Shown: piece by piece, positions 27,353 through 36,400 of the stretch
Numbering within the stretch: position 1 is the first letter of the stretch
Layout: each line of letters begins with the position of its first letter
Assembly (NCBI RefSeq): GCF_017741815.1
Contig: NZ_JAGHMF010000027.1
Span: forward strand, 124,001-188,000
Length of the DNA stretch: 64,000 bases
From: Rhizobium sp. 16-488-2b
Lineage (GTDB): Bacteria > Pseudomonadota > Alphaproteobacteria > Rhizobiales > Rhizobiaceae
Direction: 5' to 3'
Position numbers and translations under genes: made by a program
Notes under the pieces: model-generated
What the model was told of the DNA's origin: nothing
What the model saw: only the letters and a program-made list of their open reading frames with translations
Database searches by the model: none

Positions 27353-27661
27353 ATGGCAACGATCGGCACCTTCACCTCCACCGAAACCGGCTTCAACGGC
27401 TCGATCCGCACGCTTGCCCTCAACGTCAAGGCCCGCATCGCCCGCATCGAAAACCCCTCCGACAAGGGACCGCACTACCGCATCTACGCCGGCAACGTCG
27501 AGCTCGGTGCGGCCTGGCAGAAGCGCTCCGAGCAGGACCGCGACTACCTCTCGGTCAAGCTGGACGACCCGAGCTTCCCCGCTCCGATCTACGCAACCCT
27601 CACCGAAGTCGAAGGCGAGGACGGCTACCAGCTGATCTGGTCCCGCCCCAACCGGGACTGA
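27353..27661 (+). CDS. DUF736 domain-containing protein, copy 2
   Basis: 102-aa DUF736 protein identical to copy 1 except for one Phe-to-Leu change and a few silent changes ('RIYAGNVELGAAWQKRSEQD', 'EGEDGYQLIWSRP'). The same GAAAGGAAC ribosome site is present. Near-identity including the flanks indicates recent duplication or gene conversion. Confidence 0.88.
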   Translation: MATIGTFTSTETGFNGSIRTLALNVKARIARIENPSDKGPHYRIYAGNVELGAAWQKRSEQDRDYLSVKLDDPSFPAPIYATLTEVEGEDGYQLIWSRPNRD

Positions 27662-27672
27662 GATCCGGACGA

Positions 27673-27696
27673 GGCCCCGCTCGCCAAGGCGGGGCC
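27673..27696 (+). terminator. GC-rich hairpin after DUF736 copy 2
   Basis: Same GGCCCCGC/GCGGGGCC stem as after copy 1, followed within 20 bp by a second, stronger hairpin. Confidence 0.5.
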
Positions 27697-27713
27697 AAGC
27701 GGCCGAATAGAGA

Positions 27714-27746
27714 AGCCGGGAGCGGGCATCGAGCCCGCTTCCGGCT
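27714..27746. terminator. Long hairpin, probable terminator
   Basis: AGCCGGGAGCGGGC (27714-27727), loop ATCGA, GCCCGCTTCCGGCT (27733-27746): 14 paired bases with one G-T pair. Followed by TTCCGGG rather than a pure T-run. Confidence 0.5.
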
Positions 27747-27816
27747 TTCCGGGTGCCATGCGGAACCGGAAATGTCTGCTCATAGCGCTCCAGTATGCCG
27801 TGCCGGCATGGCGGCC

Positions 27817-27927
27817 TCAAGGACGAGCGGTCAACCCCCAATTTTGCCTCCGCTTCGGTTCCCGCCGCTCCAACAAAATCGGCTCCCCCACTCGCCGCCG
27901 CTGGCGGTCGCGTTCGCGATCCCTGAC
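27817..27927. repeat. Palindromic intergenic element, copy A
   Basis: About 110 bp beginning TCAAGGACG and ending CCCTGAC, with CCCCCAATTTT (27835-27845) and AAAATCGGCTCCCCC (27875-27889) inside. It shares this order and spacing with copy B (28325-28418). Size and palindromic build recall the RIME-type intergenic elements described in Rhizobium; identity with them is not established here. Confidence 0.5.
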
Positions 27928-27985
27928 CCCGCCATCCCGTCCCGCCCCGCGTCGTCGTCTTTCACGAACTCAAGGAGATGAGACG

Positions 27986-28150
27986 ATGACGATCGAACAG
28001 CACATCGAGGAACTGCGTGCCGAACTGAGGAACGCATGGGGCGCGGCCGAGCGGCGTCAAATCGAGGCGGAGCTCCAACTCGCCGAGGCCGATCTGGCCG
28101 TCATGCTTGCCGAACAGGAGGGCGCCGTCGAAGCCGAGCCGCCATTCTGA
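27986..28150 (+). CDS. Small acidic helical hypothetical protein
   Basis: 54-aa protein (MTIEQHIEELRAELRNAWGA...) that is almost entirely predicted helix with many Glu/Ala, possibly a small coiled coil. AAGGAG 10 bases upstream supports the start at 27986; the longer overlapping frame from 27758 has no support. Confidence 0.55.
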   Translation: MTIEQHIEELRAELRNAWGAAERRQIEAELQLAEADLAVMLAEQEGAVEAEPPF

Positions 28151-28471
28151 GCGGCTCGTTCCTCCTGTTATTTGAGCCGGTCCGCCGGCTCGACCGGCCT
28201 CCCGGCTGTCAGGGATTTCACCCCTCAACGCTCCCCCCGGCTCCCGCCGGAGACGGTCGCGTCCCCTACGGGTCCGCGGGTCTCTTCTCTCTATGACCTC
28301 CCATTCTACTCCAGCAAATCCGGCGTCAAGGACGGCGCGGTCTCCCCCAATTTTTCCGCCGCCAGGCTCTGGAAAAATCGGTTCCCCCGCTTGCGAGCCG
28401 CGTCCCGCGGTCCTTGACCCCTCTTTGCTACAGAGTGGCCGATCTCCGTCATCAACGAAGGAGATCACATC
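28151..28471. other. Spacer holding palindromic element copy B
   Basis: No gene supported apart from the element at 28325-28418 and the ribosome site (GAAGGAG) for the next gene. Confidence 0.5.
28325..28418. repeat. Palindromic intergenic element, copy B
   Basis: Outer arms GTCAAGGAC (28325-28333) and GTCCTTGAC (28410-28418) are exact inverses. Inside are CCCCCAATTTTTCC (28344-28357) and GGAAAAATCGGTTCCCCC (28371-28388), which pair AATTTTTCC with GGAAAAAT. Homologous in layout to copy A. Confidence 0.55.
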
Positions 28472-28963
28472 ATGACAACCGATCAGAACATCATGCTCTA
28501 CGCCAAGCTTTCAGGCTTCCGTCTCGTCGTCCTCGCAAACCGCATCGGTTGCGACAGCGAATTCTCGCGAGCGCTCCACGATCGCCTGATCAAAGGACTG
28601 GAGGCAGCAATTGGCTGCGTGCGGATCATCATGGCGCTGGAGCGGAGCGTTCTCACCGGAGGCGAGGAGTTCGCCGACTATCAGTTGGAGGGGGAGGCCG
28701 AGATATTCGGGCGCTTTACTATCAACTTGCTGGACGATCTCGAATTCGATTTCGACACGCATGAATATCGCATCAACGGCGGCGATTGGGCCATCGCTTT
28801 GACGGCGGACTATACCGGCGTTGATATCGACTATCCGGAGCTGATCGCGCTCACTGACGACGAACTCGGCTCACTTGCGCCGATCATCACGGCGATCACG
28901 CGGGAAACCGGCACCCCGGTAAATGCGTCCCGTATCAGCTACGACGATCACGCAGAATCATAA
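28472..28963 (+). CDS. Conserved hypothetical protein
   Basis: 163-aa acidic protein ('IMLYAKLSGFRLVVLANRIG', 'FTINLLDDLEFDFDTHEYRI', 'DDELGSLAPIITAITRETGT') with a GAAGGAG ribosome site. No recognised domain. Typical lone gene of the rhizobial plasmid backbone. Confidence 0.65.
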   Translation: MTTDQNIMLYAKLSGFRLVVLANRIGCDSEFSRALHDRLIKGLEAAIGCVRIIMALERSVLTGGEEFADYQLEGEAEIFGRFTINLLDDLEFDFDTHEYRINGGDWAIALTADYTGVDIDYPELIALTDDELGSLAPIITAITRETGTPVNASRISYDDHAES

Positions 28964-29282
28964 TCAGTCTTGCGGTGCAGTTTCATCCGAGGGGCGGCGA
29001 GAGCCGCCTCTCAATAGGGATGTCGAGGAGGCATCGCGATCGTAGCGATGGCGACCAGTTGAGCCTCTTCCTTTCGATCCTGCTGTCATCTCTCATCGGG
29101 GATGTTGCAGCCCGTTCGTCACGACGCAACCTGCCGCCGCCAGAATTTTCCCCACAGCACTGCTGCTCCTCGCGGATCAAAATTCAGTCGCCGGCAAGTC
29201 CTCCACATTCGTTTCGGTGCGTCCCTCCTTTCCGGTCTGCCGACTATCCCCGCGATGACCGCAATTCGAAAGGAGAAACAAC
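28964..29282. other. Spacer, no gene supported
   Basis: Contains a weak GAATTTT ... AAAATTC pair (about 29142 and 29179) reminiscent of the core of elements A and B, and the AAAGGAG ribosome site of the next small gene. Nothing else stands out. Confidence 0.4.
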
Positions 29283-29747
29283 ATGCAACAGCTCGCTCAA
29301 TTCCTCGCCGCCACCGGCCGTCGGCTCCGTACTCTCTGCAAGGTGATCAGCCACTTCTTCCGCAAGGGCAAGCTCGGCTTGAAGCTCGTGATCAAGATCC
29401 CCTTCTTCGTCGAGATCGAAGTGTCCCTCGAGACCGACTGGGACCGGCGTCGCTGAAACGCCCTCTTGGCCCGCTTCGGCGGGCCTTTCCCAATTTGCCA
29501 CAGAGGCGCGCGGGCGGTAACCGCGTTTGCGCTTTTGTCGAAGCAGATCGAGAAACAGTTCGACAGCTTCCTCTTCCCGCCCGAAATGATGGACCATCAT
29601 TTGACCCTTCGCGCCAATGCGGCCCCACTTCCTGAGTAGGCAAACATCGCCAAAGAGGTTCGGTTCGATCGACATGGCGTAGTAGCGTGCCATGTTCTTC
29701 GCGACATCCGTGCGTTCGACATAGAGATGGTAGGGTTGCGCGATCAT
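29244..29747 (-). CDS. WGR-domain protein
   Basis: 167-aa reverse-strand protein whose first 80 residues are a WGR domain: 'YHLYVERTDVAKNMARYYAM', 'LLRKWGRIGAKGQMMVHHF', 'AVELFLDLLRQKRKRGYRPR'. WGR domains bind nucleic acid. ATG at 29747 is chosen because the WGR family starts directly with this segment; the frame is open further upstream. The C-terminal half after the domain is opposite a forward gene with its own terminator, so the natural protein may have acquired its tail by reading through. Confidence 0.72.
   Translation of the reverse strand: MIAQPYHLYVERTDVAKNMARYYAMSIEPNLFGDVCLLRKWGRIGAKGQMMVHHFGREEEAVELFLDLLRQKRKRGYRPRASVANWERPAEAGQEGVSATPVPVGLEGHFDLDEEGDLDHELQAELALAEEVADHLAESTEPTAGGGEELSELLHVVSPFELRSSRG
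29283..29456 (+). CDS. Small basic hypothetical protein opposite the WGR gene tail
   Basis: 57-aa protein (MQQLAQFLAATGRRLRTLCK..., 'GLKLVIKIPFFVEIEVSLET') with a strong AAAGGAG ribosome site 8 bases before the ATG and a UUCG hairpin 12 bp after the stop. It lies entirely within the opposite-strand WGR frame. Its own signals make it credible; function unknown. Confidence 0.55.
   Translation: MQQLAQFLAATGRRLRTLCKVISHFFRKGKLGLKLVIKIPFFVEIEVSLETDWDRRR
29468..29488 (+). terminator. UUCG-tetraloop terminator
   Basis: GGCCCGC-TTCG-GCGGGCC-TTT: perfect 7-bp stem with a stable tetraloop followed by T residues, 12 bp after the 57-aa gene. Confidence 0.65.
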
Positions 29748-29946
29748 GAGATCAGAATCGCCGATCGCGGGAATCGCGTCCAACGACACTTTTGAATCGG
29801 TCGGGGTGGATCGATTCACATCGGTGATGAAATCGGAAATGTCATGACAGGCTTGGGCGGGACGCCTTCGGCGCACGGCTCTATTCGCGGTGCTCACGGA
29901 GCCCGCACACGATCTCCGCCCCATGGTGACGATCCTCTCGCGGCTC

Positions 29947-30528
29947 TCAGCCGCACCATCCATGTCGAGCGCCGTCCCAGCGCCGGGCGAGGCCCTCGTT
30001 GACGAGGGTGTCTCCAAGCGAGCGCCCTGCCCGCGTCACGGTACGGAGCTTGCGGCCATACTTGTCTTCGTCGCACAACCCGGCTGAAAGCGAAAACTTG
30101 CCAGCATTGAGCAGCGCCCGCAGGCGTGCTTTCGCGGCCTCGCCCTTGATCCTTTCCGCCTCGCAGCGCGGCGGGCTGAGTTCCGGCGTGTCGATATCCG
30201 CGATGCGGATTTTCTCTCCCTCGAACCAGAACGTATCGCCGTCGACGATGCAGTTCACATGGCGATCTGCACCGCAGAATGAAAATGCCGCTGACGATGA
30301 ATCCGCTGTTGGTGTGTTGGCCGCAGTCACAAACCCAGAAAGCTTATTAATACCCCCGAAGGCAAGCCAGCCTCCCGCAGCAATGACCATGGCGCAGACG
30401 ATCGCGATCAGGGGTTTGCGCGGGCGGCTCGGTCCCGATCGGGGTGACTTCCCCTGCCAGCGATGTCGATCGTTCCTGCTGCCGGACTTCCTCGGCTTTC
30501 TGAACGGAACCACATTCGATTTCGTCAC
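29947..30528 (-). CDS. Thermonuclease (SNase)-family protein, membrane-anchored or secreted
   Basis: 193-aa protein with a basic cytoplasmic N-terminus, one hydrophobic segment ('IAIVCAMVIAAGGWLAFGG') and a staphylococcal-nuclease-like domain: 'NCIVDGDTFWFEGEKIRIAD', 'DTPELSPPRCEAE', 'SLGDTLVNEGLARRW'. GTG at 30528 with AGGAGAGG upstream is preferred; the frame is open to 30588. It lies downstream of traG on the same strand. A role in periplasmic DNA cleavage is inferred. Confidence 0.8.
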   Translation of the reverse strand: MTKSNVVPFRKPRKSGSRNDRHRWQGKSPRSGPSRPRKPLIAIVCAMVIAAGGWLAFGGINKLSGFVTAANTPTADSSSAAFSFCGADRHVNCIVDGDTFWFEGEKIRIADIDTPELSPPRCEAERIKGEAAKARLRALLNAGKFSLSAGLCDEDKYGRKLRTVTRAGRSLGDTLVNEGLARRWDGARHGWCG

Positions 30529-30750
30529 CTCGGTCCTCTCCTGTATTCCCCAACTTATCGGCTTCGGTTCATCCGCGTTTATGAGCAAGCGTGCTATCAG
30601 ACGGTGTGCGGGAGCGGGGCGCGGTCGGTCCCGCCTCCCCTTCGGGCCTCTTTGTTGAGGCTCCTGCGGCTGCGCTATTTCCCGCTCCTCGCACGACGAG
30701 AATTCCCGAAATCCCGCCCTTTCGTGCGACGCTGATTTCTCCGATACTCT

Positions 30751-32727
30751 TCATTTTTCTGGATCGACCTTGCTCGCTGCTCTGCGCGCCGGCTCGATCA
30801 GAGGGGCTTCGGGTGGGCTTCCAAGCTTGTGAAACCTGTTCGTGCCAACACAAGCTTTCATGTCGTCGCGCCGAAACCAGATCGCGCGGCCGCATCGAAG
30901 CGGCGCGTTCCCCGCCGTGAAGACGATCTGTTCGTCAGCGCGCATGCGAAGGACTTCGTGCGGCTGGATCAACGGTCGTGCGGCCAACTGCTTCGACCGC
31001 GTCCGCGACGATCCTTTCATCTGCGAACTTCGGCTGACCTGGTCGATCTCGGCCGTCGTCATGCCGCAGCGACGCGAGATGTAATCCGCGGTTTCCGTAT
31101 CGTTGATCGCCGCGAAACTGATCCAGCTCGCGCTCTCGAACCACTTGCTCGCGGCATCGCGGCCGCCGTAGGTTTCCCGCATCTGGCCGATTGACTGGTA
31201 GATCATGAGAAGCGTGATGCCATACTTCCGGCCGGCGTCGCGCGCGGTCTCCAGGATCCGCATGTAGCCAAGGCGGGCAACCTCATCGAGGAGGAACAGT
31301 GCTCTGCCCTTCATCAAACCATCGCGGTTATAAATTGCATTGAGGAACGAGCCGATGATGACGCGTGCGAGGCCCGCATGCGTCTCCAGGGTCTTGAGAT
31401 CGATGTTGATGAAGACGTCGGTGTTTCCATCGGCAAGATCCCCCGTCGAAAACGTCTTGCCCGAAACCAGCGCGGCGTAGTTCGGATAGGACAGCCAGTG
31501 GGTTTCCTTGATGGCATTCGCATAGACGCCGGAGAAGGTTTCAGGCGTCATGTTCACGAAGGCCGCGACGTTCTCCTTTACGAAATCCGAGTCCGAATTG
31601 TCGTAGATTTCCTGCAGGCGTTGGCGCAACTGCGGTTCAGGTTCGGAAAGATTGGCGCGGACCTGGCGAAGCGTCTGGTTCTCCTTCTCAGTATGTCCGG
31701 AAAGGCAAACGTCGGCGATCATCGCCGTCAACAACTGCAAGGCCGAGGCCCGGAAGAAGTCGTCGCGCACACCGCGCGTACCGCCGCTATCGCTCATGAT
31801 CCATGAGGCAACGGATGCGATATCCTCTTCCTTGGTGCCGCCGAATTGCCCGATCCAATCCAGCGCATTGAATCCGGTTTCCGGCTTCTTCGGATCGAGG
31901 ACGAACAGGTCTCGGTCCGCGCTGGTGCGATGGGCCGACACCATTGGGGCAACCTCATTCGACGGGTCGAGGACGATCAGCGAGGCGCCCCATTTGAGCG
32001 CCGTCGGGATCGTCACCGATGTCGTCTTGAAACCGCCGGAACCAGCGAACACGATGCCATGCGACGAACCGAACGAACCGTCGAAGCATAAGAGCGGTGA
32101 CTTACCACCGGCACCCCATGTGTCGGGATCATCGGCGCGAAACGCGCGCGTCCCTACGCTGTCCTTGTCGACGCGATATCGCTCGCCGACGACGATACCG
32201 CCGCCCTCCGCAAACAGGCCCGTCGCCTCCTGCATTTTCATCCAGTCGGCCTCTCCATGCAGCGCCCGCTTGCCGCGTATGCGTTTGGGCTCGGCACTGG
32301 CGAAGGCCGCGTTGCCGACGAGCGCAACGCGGAGGGCGAAGCAGGCAGAAAGCGCTGCAGCTGCCGCTCCGATCAGCGTCGCCGGATCGAGATAGGAGAG
32401 GAGCGACTTGCCGACCGGAACCTGGTTCGCGAATGCCGACAGCCTGATCGCCTCGCGAACGATGGCGACAATGATCGTCGCTAGCCCTCCGGCGGCGACG
32501 CCCCATCCTGCCGTCTTGATCCTGATCGCGCCGGCGCTCGCGAACAGCAACACGATGCCGATGACCGCCGCGGCGACATAAGGCAGGGCAATGCCGGCGC
32601 GGCCGAGCGTCTGTCGAGCAGCCTCCGTCTTTCCGAAGCCGGACAGCCAGTGTTCGATCCCGGTCAATCCGATCACGACCAGGATCATCAGCACGACAGG
32701 CGCCATGAAAAGAATGATCCTATTCAT
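30751..32727 (-). CDS. traG: Type IV secretion coupling protein TraG (VirD4 family)
   Basis: 658-aa inner-membrane ATPase that delivers the relaxase-DNA complex to the trb channel. It has N-terminal membrane segments, the coupling-protein Walker A 'FAGSGGFKTTSVTIP', Walker B region 'ALFLLDEVARLGYM', and the conserved end 'ARPLIQPHEVLRMRADEQIV'. ATG at 32727 (MNRIILFMAP) matches Ti-type TraG; the frame extends further upstream over traD. It overlaps traD by 8 bp in the order traC-traD-traG. Confidence 0.95.
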   Translation of the reverse strand: MNRIILFMAPVVLMILVVIGLTGIEHWLSGFGKTEAARQTLGRAGIALPYVAAAVIGIVLLFASAGAIRIKTAGWGVAAGGLATIIVAIVREAIRLSAFANQVPVGKSLLSYLDPATLIGAAAAALSACFALRVALVGNAAFASAEPKRIRGKRALHGEADWMKMQEATGLFAEGGGIVVGERYRVDKDSVGTRAFRADDPDTWGAGGKSPLLCFDGSFGSSHGIVFAGSGGFKTTSVTIPTALKWGASLIVLDPSNEVAPMVSAHRTSADRDLFVLDPKKPETGFNALDWIGQFGGTKEEDIASVASWIMSDSGGTRGVRDDFFRASALQLLTAMIADVCLSGHTEKENQTLRQVRANLSEPEPQLRQRLQEIYDNSDSDFVKENVAAFVNMTPETFSGVYANAIKETHWLSYPNYAALVSGKTFSTGDLADGNTDVFINIDLKTLETHAGLARVIIGSFLNAIYNRDGLMKGRALFLLDEVARLGYMRILETARDAGRKYGITLLMIYQSIGQMRETYGGRDAASKWFESASWISFAAINDTETADYISRRCGMTTAEIDQVSRSSQMKGSSRTRSKQLAARPLIQPHEVLRMRADEQIVFTAGNAPLRCGRAIWFRRDDMKACVGTNRFHKLGSPPEAPLIEPARRAASKVDPEK

Positions 32728-32935
32728 CGCTGTTGCCAAAGGCCCCCGCGCCGATCGCCAGCAGCCGCGGCCGTTCGGTCTCATCTGCTTTGAGGCGCTG
32801 GCTCAAATCGATGAGCGCGCCCAGCAGCAGCGCCCGTTTCTCGTATCGAAGGCCCGCTTTGACGATCAGACCGCCGAGCTCGATCTTTTCCCGCGTGTCC
32901 TTCTTGCGGGCGTCGGATGTGGTCGTGCGCGCCAT
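32720..32935 (-). CDS. traD: Conjugal transfer protein TraD
   Basis: 71-aa protein of the Ti-type TraD family ('KKDTREKIELGGLIVKAGLR', 'LLLGALIDLSQRLK'), unrelated to F-plasmid TraD. It overlaps the start of traG and lies 4 bp after traC. It belongs with TraC and TraA to the DNA-processing set; the exact role is not known to me. Confidence 0.88.
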   Translation of the reverse strand: MARTTTSDARKKDTREKIELGGLIVKAGLRYEKRALLLGALIDLSQRLKADETERPRLLAIGAGAFGNSDE

Positions 32936-32939
32936 CCGC

Positions 32940-33236
32940 TCAAGCCTCAGCAGTCCCGCCCGCAGCCGCGCCAGTCGCGTTCTGCGTGGACGGTGCCCTG
33001 CTTTCGCCTGCGCCTGCTCCCCTCTTTCCTCCGGTCGTACGAACCTCGCCTCCGCGAAACCGTTTCGCCAGGTCCTCGAAGGCCGCCTGCAGCTCTGCCT
33101 CGTCGACCTCGATCTCGCCAAGTCCGGCCTTGAGGGCGATCCGGCCGATGCGCTCGGCCTCACGGGTCTCGGCGATCTTTAGCTGCTCCTGGAGTTTGGC
33201 GATTTCGTCGCGGATCTTGGAGGATGGCCTTTTCAT
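32940..33236 (-). CDS. traC: Conjugal transfer protein TraC (relaxosome accessory)
   Basis: 98-aa protein (MKRPSSKIRDEIAKLQEQLK..., 'IALKAGLGEIEVDEAELQAA') of the Ti-type TraC family, first gene of the leftward traCDG operon from oriT. ATG at 33236 follows AAAGGAGAC. Small size, helical N-terminus and position next to oriT fit a relaxosome accessory protein. Confidence 0.88.
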   Translation of the reverse strand: MKRPSSKIRDEIAKLQEQLKIAETREAERIGRIALKAGLGEIEVDEAELQAAFEDLAKRFRGGEVRTTGGKRGAGAGESRAPSTQNATGAAAGGTAEA

Positions 33237-33490
33237 TCCGTACGTCTCCTTTGGGTTGGAAAGCTTGTCTTTCGAACCCAGTTTCCCGGAGGAGCGTGCG
33301 GAACGCACTACTGTGAATCCTACAATCGCCAAAGCGCCAGCTTTGGTGAATGATCCCGGCCGTTCCGAAGGAGCGGATCCGAAGGGCGCAATTATACGTC
33401 GCTGACGCGACGTTCTGCTTTTTGCCCCTGGCGGGGCCTTCCGCTTCCGACGAACCTGTTGATTTCGTTCGCAACCGGGAAAGAATTGCT
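33237..33490. promoter_or_regulatory. oriT: oriT region between divergent traC and traA
   Basis: The spacer between traCDG and traAFBH is the usual oriT site in Ti-type plasmids. Reading the bottom strand, 33381-33396 gives TATAATTG-CGCCCTTC, close to the RSF1010/Ti nick-site core (TAAGTG-CGCCCT). Next to it is the inverted repeat ACGTCGC-TGAC-GCGACGT (33396-33413), and 35 bp to the left a perfect stem CCAAAGC-GCCA-GCTTTGG (33329-33346). Both tra promoters must also lie here. I saw no 18-bp tra box. Confidence 0.75.
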
Positions 33491-36400
33491 GTGGCCGTCC
33501 CCCATTTCTCCGTCAGCGTTGTCGCCCGCGGCTCCGGCCGCAGCGCCGTGCTGTCGGCGGCCTACCGGCACTGCGCCAAGATGGAGTTCGAGCGCGAGGC
33601 TCGAACGATCGACTACACTCGCAAGCACGGATTACTGCACGAAGAGTTCGTTATTCCCGCAGACGCTCCCGAATGGCTGCGAACGATGATCGCGGATCGT
33701 TCGGTCGCCGGTGCTTCCGAAGCCTTCTGGAACAAGGTCGAAGATTTCGAGAAGCGCTCCGATGCGCAGCTTGCCAAGGACGTCACCATTGCTCTGCCGA
33801 TCGAACTGAGCGCTCAGCAGAATATCGCGCTCGTGCGGGATTTCGTCGAACGGCACATCACGTCGAACGGCATGGTGGCCGACTGGGTCTATCATGACGC
33901 GCCGGGCAACCCGCACGTTCATCTGATGACAACCTTGCGGCCGCTGACCGAAGACGGTTTCGGCGCCAAGAAGGTCGCGCTGCTTGGACCGGACGGCAAT
34001 CCGATCCGCAACGATGCCGGCAAGATCGTCTATGAGCTCTGGGCTGGAGGCATCGACGATTTCAACGCGTTTCGCGACGGATGGTTTGCCTGCCAGAACA
34101 GGCATCTGGCGCTGGCCGGTCTCGACCTTCGCGTCGACGGCCGCTCCTTCGAAAAGCAGGGGATCGATCTCGAACCGACCATCCACCTTGGCGTCGGGAC
34201 CAAAGCGATCGAGCGGAAAGCCGATGTTGCTACGAAGCCGGTCGAGCTCGAGCGCATCGAACTGCAGGATGCGCGCAGAGCCGAAAACGCGAGACGGATC
34301 GACCGGAGCCCAAAACTCGTCATCGACCTGATCACGCGTGAGAAGAGCGTCTTCGACGAGCGTGATGTCGCCAAGATCCTGCATCGTTATATCGACGATC
34401 CCGCCCTGTTCCAAAGCCTCATGGTCCGGATCATCCTGCATCCCGACACGTTCCGCCTTGAGCGCGAGCGGATCGACTTTGCCACTGGTTCCAGATTGCC
34501 CGCCAAATACACGACGCGGGAAATGATCCGGCTGGAAGCGCAGATGGCCAATCGCGCCGTCTGGCTATCGCAACGGTCGTCACATGGCGTGCGGGATCCG
34601 GTGCTCGCCGCGACTTTTGCCCGTCATGACCGCCTGTCGGATGAGCAGAGAACTGCGATCGAGCACGTCGCGGGAGCCGAGCGGATTGCCTCGGTGATCG
34701 GCCGCGCCGGCGCCGGTAAGACGACGATGATGAAGGCGGCACGCGAAGCCTGGGAGGCGGCCGGCTATCGGGTCGTCGGTGGCGCACTTGCCGGCAAGGC
34801 GGCCGAAGGGCTGGAGAAAGAAGCGGGAATCCCTTCTCGGACACTTTCGTCCTGGGAGCTTCGCTGGAATGCGGGAAGAAACCAGCTCGACAGCAAGACG
34901 GTCTTCGTTCTGGACGAGGCCGGCATGGTGTCGTCGCGGCAGATGGCGCTGTTCGTCGAAGCGGTGACGAAGGCCGGCGCCAAGCTCGTTCTCATCGGCG
35001 ATCCCGAACAGCTCCAACCGATCGAAGCAGGCGCCGCGTTTCGGGCGATTTCCGATCGCATTGGGTATGCGGAACTCGAAACCATCTATCGCCAGCGCCA
35101 GCAATGGATGCGCGATGCCTCGCTCGACCTGGCGCGCGGCAACGTCGGCAAGGCAGTCGACGCCTACCGTGCCAATGGCAAGGTGATCGGGTGGGATCTG
35201 AAGGCCGACGCCGTCGACAACCTCATCGCCGCCTGGGACCGCGATTACGATCCGGCGAAGACGTCGCTGATCCTGGCTCATTTGCGCAGGGACGTTCGCA
35301 TGCTCAACCAGATGGCGCGCATCAAACTCATCGAGCGCGGGGTTCTCGACAAGGGAGCTATGTTCAAGACGGCGGACGGCGATCGCAATTTTGCCGTGGG
35401 CGACCAGATCGTGTTCCTCAAGAACGAAGGATCGCTCGGCGTCAAGAATGGCATGTTGGCCAAGGTCGTTGAGACCGGGCCGGGCCGCATCGTCGCGCAG
35501 GTTGGCGATGGCGAGCTTGCGCGCCAGGTGCTGGTGGAACAACGCTTCTACAACAACCTCGATTATGGCTATGCCACGACGATCCATAAAAGCCAGGGCG
35601 CCACGGTCGATCGGGTCAAGGTGCTGGGTTCTCTTTCTCTTGATCGCCACCTCACCTATGTCGCCATGACTCGTCATCGTGAGGACCTGGCCGTCTATTA
35701 CGGCCGAAGATCCTTCGCCAAGGCCGGCGGCTTGATCCCAGTCCTCTCGCGCAGGAACGCCAAGGAAACGACCCTCGATTACGCTGGTGGTCCCTTCTAC
35801 CATCAGGCCCTTCGCTTCGCCGAGGCTCGAGGTCTCAATCTCGTCAACGTGGCCCGCACGCTCCTCCGCGATCGGCTGGAATGGACGGTTGGGCAAAAGC
35901 AAAAGCTCATCGATCTTGGTGCGCGGCTGGCCGCGGTCGCCGCCAAGCTCGGGCTCATCATCGGCTCTGTGAAATCCCCAATTCATGACACTGTCAGGAA
36001 GGCAAGACCCATGGTTTCCGGCATCACCACCTTCGCAAAATCAATCGACCAGGCGGTGGAGGACAAGGTCACAGCCGATCCCGGTTTGAAGAAACAGTGG
36101 GAGGAGGTTTCGACCCGTTTCCACCTCGTCTACGCGCAGCCGGGAATCGCGTTCAAGGCGATCAACGTCGACGCACTGCTGAAGGATGGAGCGGTGGCGA
36201 ATGCCACCATCGGCAGGATCCGCGATCAACCGGAAAGCTTCGGCGCCTTGAAAGGCAAGACCGGTCTACTGGCAAGCGGCACTGACAAGCAGGCGCGGGC
36301 AACAGCGCTGACCAACGCGCCGGCTCTGGCTCGAAATCTGGAACGCTATCTGCGCCAGCGTGCAGAGGCGGAGCGCAAATATGAGGTCGAGGAACGCGCC

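Larger units (their letters stand above)
27037..27696. repeat. Direct repeat copy 2 (DUF736 gene with flanks)
   Basis: Second copy of the 25152-25740 segment, same orientation. It is longer by about 70 bp because of two palindrome-containing insertions in its upstream part; the gene and the hairpin after it are almost identical to copy 1. Confidence 0.85.

Noticed and set aside
33237..33490. tra box (18-bp TraR site) in the tra promoter region
   Set aside because: No palindrome resembling the known tra box was found here or downstream of trbI; TraR control is therefore inferred, not seen.
33350..33490. N-terminal extension of TraA starting at 33350
   Set aside because: It would translate through the oriT nick region and has no similarity to relaxases; the relaxase fold starts at the GTG at 33491.
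34580..35986. 468-codon reverse-strand open frame
   Set aside because: Antisense of the traA helicase region.
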